From positions 1 through 64,000 of the forward strand of contig JADJFK010000022.1 of NCBI GenBank assembly GCA_016708585.1: a stretch of 64,000 nucleotides of DNA, in the 5' to 3' direction. Below, piece by piece: positions 58,878 through 64,000 of the stretch; positions within the stretch are counted from its first letter, which is position 1; each line of letters starts with the position of its first letter. The notes below the pieces were generated by a model. It was given only the letters and a program-made list of their open reading frames with translations, searched no databases and had not been told where the DNA came from. This DNA comes from Sulfuritalea sp. GTDB lineage: Bacteria > Pseudomonadota > Gammaproteobacteria > Burkholderiales > Rhodocyclaceae. The position numbers and the translations under genes are program-made.

Positions 58878-60724
58878 GTGCCATGAAACCCATCCAGAGC
58901 AGCAACGATTTCGTCATCAAGTTCGCCAACGTCAACGGCTCGGGTTCGGCCTCGGCCAACGAACTGTTCGCCCGCGCCATCATGCGCATGGGCGTGCCGG
59001 TGGCGCCGCGCAACATCTTCCCGTCCAACATCCAGGGCATGCCGACCTGGTACGAGATGCGCGTCTCGGCCGCCGGCTGGCTCGGCCGCCGCGGCGGCTG
59101 CGACCTCATGGTGGCGATGAACCCGCAGACCTGGGACCGCGACGTTGCCGAGATCGAACCGGGCGGCTACCTGTTCTACGATTCGACCAAGGCACAACCC
59201 CGCTCGCGCTTTCGCGAAGACATCACGGTGCTGGGCATTCCCCTCACCGAGATCTGCAACCGCGAATACAGCGATGCGCGGCAGCGCCAGTTGTTCAAGA
59301 ACATCATGTATGTCGGCGCGCTGACGGCCCTGCTCGGCATCGATTTCAGCGTCGTCGAAAAGCTGATCGCCGACCAGTACCGCGGCAAGGACAAGCTGAT
59401 CGGCGCCAACGTCAATGCCCTCAAGCTCGGCTACGACCACGCCAGGGCCAACCTGCCGTGCCCGATCGGCCTGCGCGTCGAGCGTGCCGACGGCGTCGGC
59501 GACAAGATCTTCATCAACGGCAACAATGCCTGCGGCCTCGGTGCCGTGTATGGCGGCGCCACGGTGGCGGCCTGGTATCCGATCACGCCCTCGACGTCGG
59601 TGATCGAAGCCTTCAGCAGTTATTGCCGCAAGTACCGCACCGACCCCGACAACGGCATGGCGCGCTACGCCATCGTCCAGGCCGAGGATGAACTGGCCTC
59701 GATCGGCATGGTGATCGGCGCCGCCTGGAACGGCGCGCGGGCGTTCACGGCGACCTCCGGCCCCGGCATCTCGCTGATGCAGGAATTCTTCGGCCTCGCC
59801 TATTTCGCCGAAGTGCCGGTGGTGGTCTTCAACGTGCAGCGCGGCGGCCCGTCGACCGGCATGCCGACGCGCACCCAGCAGTCCGACCTGATCTCCTGCG
59901 CCTATGCCTCGCACGGCGACACCAAGCATGTGCTGCTGTTTCCCGAGGATCCCTACGAGTGCTTCACGCTCGGCGCCCAGGCCTTCGACCTGGCCGACCG
60001 CCTGCAGACCCCGGTCTTCGTCCTGCTCGACCTCGACATCGGCATGAACGACAGGCTGTGCCATCCCTTCGACTGGGATGACAGCCGCCGTTACGATCGC
60101 GGCAAGGTGATGACCGCCGGGATGCTGGATGCCGGCAAGAACTTCGGCCGCTACCTCGACGTCGACGGCGACGGCATTCCCTGGCGCACCATTCCCGGCA
60201 CGCACCCGACCAAGGGCGCCTTCTTCAGCCGCGGCACCACGCGCAACGCCTACGCCAAGTACAGCGAGGCGGGCACCGATTACATCTACAACATGGAGCG
60301 CCTGCGGCACAAGCTGGAGACGGCGAAAAAGCTGGTGCCGGCCCCGGTCATCAAACCGGCATCCCAGGCCACCCGTTTCGGCGCGATCTACTATGGTTCG
60401 ACCAGCCCGGCGATGGCCGAGGCCTCCGCCTTGCTCGAAGCCAAGGGCGTCCATGTCGATACCCTGCGCGTGCGCGGCTTCCCCTTCGCCGACGAGGTGA
60501 TCGACTTCATCGACCAGCACGAGGTGGTGTTCGTCGTCGAGCAGAACGAAAGCGGCCAGTTGCGCATGCTGCTGCTGACCGAGGGCGAAATCGATCCGAA
60601 GAAGCTGATCCGGGTCCTGCACTACGACGGCACGCCGATCACCGCCCGCTTCATTTCCGGCAGGATCGCCGACGCGCTTTCCGAACACAAGGTGACCCCC
60701 CTTCGCAAACAGGTGGCCTCATGA
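58874..60724 (+). CDS. korA: 2-oxoacid:acceptor oxidoreductase, gamma-alpha fused subunit (KorA-like)
   Basis: A 616-residue fusion of the gamma and alpha domains of the 2-oxoacid:ferredoxin oxidoreductase family. The gamma domain (~1-190) opens with IKFANVNGSGSASANELFARAI; the alpha/pyrimidine-binding part has GNNACGLGAVYGGATVAAWYPITPSTSVIEAF, then TSGPGISLMQEFFGLAYFAEVPVVVFNVQRGGPSTGMPTRTQQSDL. The C-terminal domain II is recognisable. With the beta subunit it decarboxylates a 2-oxoacid, probably 2-oxoglutarate, to acyl-CoA using TPP. It overlaps both neighbours by 4 bases. Confidence 0.93.
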   Translation: MSAMKPIQSSNDFVIKFANVNGSGSASANELFARAIMRMGVPVAPRNIFPSNIQGMPTWYEMRVSAAGWLGRRGGCDLMVAMNPQTWDRDVAEIEPGGYLFYDSTKAQPRSRFREDITVLGIPLTEICNREYSDARQRQLFKNIMYVGALTALLGIDFSVVEKLIADQYRGKDKLIGANVNALKLGYDHARANLPCPIGLRVERADGVGDKIFINGNNACGLGAVYGGATVAAWYPITPSTSVIEAFSSYCRKYRTDPDNGMARYAIVQAEDELASIGMVIGAAWNGARAFTATSGPGISLMQEFFGLAYFAEVPVVVFNVQRGGPSTGMPTRTQQSDLISCAYASHGDTKHVLLFPEDPYECFTLGAQAFDLADRLQTPVFVLLDLDIGMNDRLCHPFDWDDSRRYDRGKVMTAGMLDAGKNFGRYLDVDGDGIPWRTIPGTHPTKGAFFSRGTTRNAYAKYSEAGTDYIYNMERLRHKLETAKKLVPAPVIKPASQATRFGAIYYGSTSPAMAEASALLEAKGVHVDTLRVRGFPFADEVIDFIDQHEVVFVVEQNESGQLRMLLLTEGEIDPKKLIRVLHYDGTPITARFISGRIADALSEHKVTPLRKQVAS

Positions 60725-61776
60725 CCTATCTCGCCAAACCCAAACTGCTGCGCGCCGATGCGCCGCGCAATGCCGTCGGCTACACCCGCCGCGACTACGA
60801 GGGCGCCATCTCGACCCTGTGCGCCGGCTGCGGCCACGACTCGATCTCCGCGGCCGTGGTGCAGGCCTGCTTCGACCTCGACATCGAGCCGCACAAGGTT
60901 GCCAAGCTTTCCGGCATCGGCTGCTCGTCGAAGACGCCCGACTATTTCCTCGGCGCCTCGCACGGCTTCAACACCACCCACGGCCGCATGCCGTCGGTGC
61001 TGACCGGCGCCGCGCTGGCCAACCGCGAGCTGATCTACCTCGGCGTCTCCGGCGACGGCGATTCCGCCTCGATCGGCATCGCCCAGTTCGCCCACGCCAT
61101 GCGCCGCGGCGTGAACATGGCCTACATCTGCGAGAACAACGGGGTCTATGGCCTGACCAAGGGCCAGTTTTCGGCCACCGCCGACAAGGGCTCGAAGAAC
61201 AAGCGCGGCGTGGTCAACAGCGATACGCCGATCGACCTCGTGGCGCTGTCGCTGCAGCTCGGTGCGACCTTCGTCGCGCGCAGCTTTTCCGGCGACAAGG
61301 AGCAGCTGGTGCCGCTGATCAAGGGCGCGCTGCGCCACCGCGGCCCGGCCTTCATCGACGTCATCAGCCCCTGCGTCACGTTCAACAACCACGCCGGCTC
61401 GACCAAGAGCTACGACTACGTGCGCGAGCACAACGAGGCGGTGAATCGGCTCGACGTGATCCTGCCGCGCGACAAGATCGAGACCAGCTATAGCCCGGGT
61501 TCGCTGCGCCGTGTGGTCCAGCACGACGGTTCGGTGCTGCTGCTGCGCAAGGTGGCTGTCGACTACGACCCGGCAGACCGCGTCGCCGCGATGAACTACC
61601 TGCAGGAGCGGCAGACGCTGGGCGAGATCGTCACCGGCCTGATCTATGTCGACAGCAGCGCCGAGGACATGCATCGCCACCTCAACACCGTGGAGAAGCC
61701 GCTGAACCAGCTCGGCGACGCCTATCTCTGCCCCGGCAGCAAGGCGCTCGACGCGCTGAACGCCTCGCTGCGCTGA
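60721..61776 (+). CDS. korB: 2-oxoacid:acceptor oxidoreductase, beta subunit (KorB-like)
   Basis: A 351-residue TPP-binding subunit. It has STLCAGCGHDSISAAVVQA with the cluster ligand pair CAGC, SGIGCSSKTPDYFL (third Cys), GDGDSASIGIAQFAHAMRRGVNMAYICENNGVYGLTKGQ with the TPP/Mg2+ GDGD...N motif, and FIDVISPCVTFNNH (fourth Cys). This is the standard set for a [4Fe-4S] KorB. Last gene of the operon. Confidence 0.95.
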   Translation: MTYLAKPKLLRADAPRNAVGYTRRDYEGAISTLCAGCGHDSISAAVVQACFDLDIEPHKVAKLSGIGCSSKTPDYFLGASHGFNTTHGRMPSVLTGAALANRELIYLGVSGDGDSASIGIAQFAHAMRRGVNMAYICENNGVYGLTKGQFSATADKGSKNKRGVVNSDTPIDLVALSLQLGATFVARSFSGDKEQLVPLIKGALRHRGPAFIDVISPCVTFNNHAGSTKSYDYVREHNEAVNRLDVILPRDKIETSYSPGSLRRVVQHDGSVLLLRKVAVDYDPADRVAAMNYLQERQTLGEIVTGLIYVDSSAEDMHRHLNTVEKPLNQLGDAYLCPGSKALDALNASLR

Positions 61777-61796
61777 CGCCCCCGCGCGAATTGCCC

Positions 61797-62957
61797 CTAT
61801 TCCTTCGGCGGGCGCGGACGCTTGCCGATGAGGATGTCGAGGCCGACGACGCGCCCTTCACGCTTGAGCTCGAAGCGGGCGGTCTTGCCGGGTTCCAGCG
61901 CGGCGATCAGCTCAAGCATCGCCTGGGCATCCTTCACCGGCTTGCCGGCCACCTGGGTCAGCACGTCGCCGGGCTTGATGCCGGCCTTGTCGGCCGGGCT
62001 GCCACGCATCACGCCGGCGATCAGCGCGCCGCGGGTGTCGGCCAGCTTGAAGGATTCGGCAAGCTCGGGGGTGATTTCCTGCACCTCGATGCCGACCCAG
62101 CCGCGCGTCACGCCGCCGGTCTTGACGATCTGCTCCATGACGTTCTTCGCCAGCGAGACGGGGATGGCGAAGCCGATGCCCATCGACCCGCCGCTTTGCG
62201 AATAGATTGCCGTGTTGATGCCCACCAGGTGGCCGTTGGCATCGACCAGGGCGCCGCCCGAATTGCCCGGGTTGATCGCGGCGTCGGTCTGGATGAAGTT
62301 CTCGAAGGTGTTGATCCCGAGTTGCGAACGGCCCAGCGCCGAAACGATGCCGGAGGTGACGGTCTGGCCGACGCCGAAGGGATTGCCGATGGCCAGCACG
62401 ACGTCGCCGACGCGCAGGCTGTCGCTGCTGCCGAAGGCGATCACCGGCAGCTTGTGGTCGGCCGGGATGCGCAATACCGCCAGGTCGGATTCGGGGTCCG
62501 AACCGACCACGCGCGCCTTGTACTTGCTGCCGTCGTTATGCGCGACCTCGATCTCGTCGGCGCCGTCGATGACATGGAAGTTGGTCAGGATGTAGCCCTC
62601 GGGCGAGACCACCACGCCGCTGCCCAGTCCGGAACGGCGTTGCGATTCCTCGCCGAAGCGGTCGCCGAAGAAATGGCGGAAGATCGGGTCGTTGATGAAG
62701 GGGTGGCGCGCGCCCTTCACCTCCTGGCTGGTGAAGATGTGCACCACGGCCGGAACCGCCTTTTTCGCCGCATCGGCATGGGAACCGGGGCGTTGCAGTT
62801 CGCTGCCGGCAGGGGCTTCGAACACCGTCGCCACTTCCGTGACACCGCCGGGGGAGGGCATGTGCGCCAGCCACTCCGGCTTGAGTGTCTTGACGACGAA
62901 CAGCACGGCAACGCTGACCGTGACGGTCTGGGCAAAAATCAGCCAAAGGCGGCGCAT
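61797..62957 (-). CDS. HtrA/DegP-family serine protease
   Basis: A 386-residue periplasmic protease, anchored by an N-terminal helix (RRLWLIFAQTVTVSVAVLFVV). Catalytic triad: His in GYILTNFHVIDGAD, Asp in DPESDLAVLRI, Ser in TDAAINPGNSGGALVD. A single PDZ domain (ELAESFKLADTRGALIAGVMRGSPADKAGIKPGDVLTQV) ends the chain, so it resembles DegS/AlgW or the single-PDZ HtrAs found beside tat/pet genes in betaproteobacteria. It probably acts in envelope protein quality control or sigma-E signalling. Confidence 0.94.
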   Translation of the reverse strand: MRRLWLIFAQTVTVSVAVLFVVKTLKPEWLAHMPSPGGVTEVATVFEAPAGSELQRPGSHADAAKKAVPAVVHIFTSQEVKGARHPFINDPIFRHFFGDRFGEESQRRSGLGSGVVVSPEGYILTNFHVIDGADEIEVAHNDGSKYKARVVGSDPESDLAVLRIPADHKLPVIAFGSSDSLRVGDVVLAIGNPFGVGQTVTSGIVSALGRSQLGINTFENFIQTDAAINPGNSGGALVDANGHLVGINTAIYSQSGGSMGIGFAIPVSLAKNVMEQIVKTGGVTRGWVGIEVQEITPELAESFKLADTRGALIAGVMRGSPADKAGIKPGDVLTQVAGKPVKDAQAMLELIAALEPGKTARFELKREGRVVGLDILIGKRPRPPKE

Positions 62958-63018
62958 AATTTGTCTCGTCGCGTTCCCGGCGTTGCCGGGAACGATTTTC
63001 CTTGCGGATGGGGTGTGA

Positions 63019-63783
63019 ATGATGCCGGATGATTCGGTCGCACGTGAAGAACTGCGCGCCTGGCTGGATTCCCAGCTGGACGCCGCGCGTTTTCGCGATT
63101 ATTGCCCAAACGGCCTGCAAGTGGAAGGCCGTGAGCGCATCCGGCGCATCGTCTGCGGGGTCACCGCCAGCCAGGCGCTGATCGAGGCCGCGGCCGAGCG
63201 CGGCGCGGATGCGCTGCTGGTGCATCACGGCTGGTTCTGGAAGGCCGAGGACGGGCGCGTCACGGGTTTCCGCAAACAGCGCATGGCGCGATTGCTGGCG
63301 CACGACATCAACCTGTTTGCCTACCACCTGCCGCTGGATGCCCATGCCACGCTGGGCAACAACGCGCAACTGGCATTGCGCCACGGCTGGACCGTCACGG
63401 GGCGTTTCGGCGAGCAGGAGATCGGTTTCATCGGCGTCCCGCCGGCGCCGACTTTTGCCGGCGAACTGGCGCAGGCCATCGAAGGGGTGCTGGGCCGCGC
63501 GCCGCTGCTGGTCGGCGACCCGGCGCGCAAGGTAGCGCGCATTGCCTGGTGCAGCGGCGGCGCGCAGGACTACTTCGAAGCCGCGCTGGCCACCGGCGCC
63601 GACATCTTTGTTTCCGGCGAGATCTCGGAGCAGACCGTGCATCTGGCGCGCGAAACCGGCATGGCCTATATCGCCGCCGGCCACCATGCCACGGAGCGCT
63701 TCGGCGTCATGGCGCTGGGCGCGCAGCTGGCGGAGAAATTCGGCATCGCCTGCGAATTCGTCGACATCGACAATCCGGTGTGA
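63019..63783 (+). CDS. NIF3/YbgI-family metal-dependent protein (GTP cyclohydrolase 1 type 2 homologue)
   Basis: A 254-residue dinuclear-metal protein of unknown biochemical role. Motifs: RDYCPNGLQVEGRERIRRIVCGVTAS, the metal-binding LLVHHGWFW (His69/His70 type), FAYHLPLDAH, and the late pair GEISEQTVHLARETGMAYIAAGHHATERFG. It contains an in-frame sense copy of the 23-bp motif (63433-63455), read as GVPPAPTF, in a loop between the two halves of the protein. The size is typical (E. coli YbgI is similar). It is divergent from the HtrA gene. Confidence 0.93.
   Translation: MMPDDSVAREELRAWLDSQLDAARFRDYCPNGLQVEGRERIRRIVCGVTASQALIEAAAERGADALLVHHGWFWKAEDGRVTGFRKQRMARLLAHDINLFAYHLPLDAHATLGNNAQLALRHGWTVTGRFGEQEIGFIGVPPAPTFAGELAQAIEGVLGRAPLLVGDPARKVARIAWCSGGAQDYFEAALATGADIFVSGEISEQTVHLARETGMAYIAAGHHATERFGVMALGAQLAEKFGIACEFVDIDNPV
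63433..63455 (+). repeat. 23-bp dispersed motif, copy 11 (inside NIF3 gene)
   Basis: GGCGTCCCGCC then GGCGCCGACTTT, followed by T; one mismatch at the second base. Sense orientation, in frame as GVPPAPTF. The flanking GCCGGC on both sides can pair. Confidence 0.62.
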
Positions 63784-63822
63784 TGTTCCGGGCGGTCGTG
63801 CCGCGGAGTAGAATTCGCCTGC

Positions 63823-63844
63823 TTACTGACTCATCGGTCAGTAA
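63823..63844. promoter_or_regulatory. TetR-type operator
   Basis: TTACTGAC, six bases, GTCAGTAA: a perfect 8-bp inverted repeat of the form typical of TetR/AcrR-family operators of efflux genes. It lies 70 bases before the next ATG and presumably overlaps its promoter. The matching repressor gene is not in the window. Confidence 0.65.
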
Positions 63845-63913
63845 CATCGTCGATCACGGAAGCCTTGCCCGGCCCCATGGCTATTGCGGCGCTTCCCACT
63901 AAGAGAAACCTCC

Positions 63914-64000
63914 ATGCCATCGAAGAAACGACCCGTGGTGATTGCCCTTGCCGTCCTCGGCCTTGCCGGTCTCGGCGCGTTTGCCTGGTACGCCAACCAG
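63914..64000 (+). CDS. Start of a membrane-anchored protein, truncated by the window
   Basis: Only 29 codons are visible. They encode a basic start (PSKKRP) and a hydrophobic helix (VVIALAVLGLAGLGAFAWYA), the N-terminus of a bitopic or exported protein. Together with the TetR-type operator just upstream, a membrane fusion protein (HlyD/AcrA-like) of an efflux or export system is the best guess, but the visible part alone cannot prove it. AGAAACCTCC before the ATG is a weak ribosome-binding site. Confidence 0.55.
   Translation, partial: MPSKKRPVVIALAVLGLAGLGAFAWYANQ

Noticed and set aside
1..64000. CRISPR arrays, rRNA, tRNA genes, transposases
   Set aside because: Scanned by eye; no regular repeat-spacer pattern, no conserved rRNA or tRNA segments and no transposase domain were found. 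A tRNA could still be missed without a covariance search.

Overview
The window is one continuous stretch of a GC-rich (roughly 65 % by eye) chromosome. It is almost fully coding, with short gaps, many start/stop overlaps (ATGA, GTGA, TGATG) and long antisense shadow frames. The gene sets suggest a betaproteobacterium, most likely in or near the Rhodocyclales. They are an mlaFEDACB - ABC exporter - ibaG - murA - his cluster, a hisE - HIT - tatABC - HtrA - NIF3 cluster, and a three-gene 2-oxoacid oxidoreductase with an NAD(P)H-type flavoprotein like that of aromatic-degrading Azoarcus/Thauera. The taxonomy is inferred from gene content. No rRNA, tRNA, CRISPR array, transposase or integrase was seen.

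Layout. 1-2.04 kb: galE, then a small nucleotidyltransferase/HEPN pair enclosed by a perfect 105-bp direct repeat that duplicates the 3' end of galE. 2.0-18.5 kb (minus strand): an MSHA-type type IV pilus assembly locus. It starts with a sigma-54 response regulator and an ExeA/MshM-like ATPase, continues through secretin, TPR protein, GspE and GspF homologues and PilM/N/O-like proteins, and ends with a giant lectin-like pilin-related protein (reading frame broken) and a pseudopilin. 18.6-24.6 kb (plus): the Mla phospholipid transport operon (mlaE frameshifted), a two-gene ABC exporter and ibaG. 24.5-32.1 kb: murA and the histidine genes hisG, D, [hisC inverted], B (frameshifted), H, A, F, I.

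32.1-53.8 kb is a block lying between hisI and hisE, which are often adjacent in relatives. It holds PPK2, a small K+ channel, two SulP transporters, an ATP-grasp/VTT membrane-protein pair, two unknown proteins, a DUF3141 (PhaC-like)/FabI/phosphotransacetylase/GNAT operon, a lipoprotein, an RND tripartite pump and an orphan amino-acid binding protein. 53.8-56.1 kb: hisE, HIT and tatABC. 56.1-56.8 kb: a HAD phosphatase. 57.1-61.8 kb: the 2-oxoacid:acceptor oxidoreductase operon. 61.8-63.8 kb: HtrA protease and NIF3. The window ends in the first codons of a membrane-anchored protein placed behind a TetR-type operator.

Two signals cut across these regions. A 23-bp GC-rich motif with a GGCGCC core occurs at least 11 times, on both strands. 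Six copies are intergenic and five lie inside genes; the three copies in sense orientation inside genes all use the same reading frame. It looks like a genome-wide dispersed signal (uptake-sequence-like or REP-like) and is the best candidate here for something undescribed. Second, mlaE, hisB and the giant pilus protein all carry single-base frame breaks, several at short homopolymers. Sequencing indels are therefore a serious alternative to true pseudogenes.
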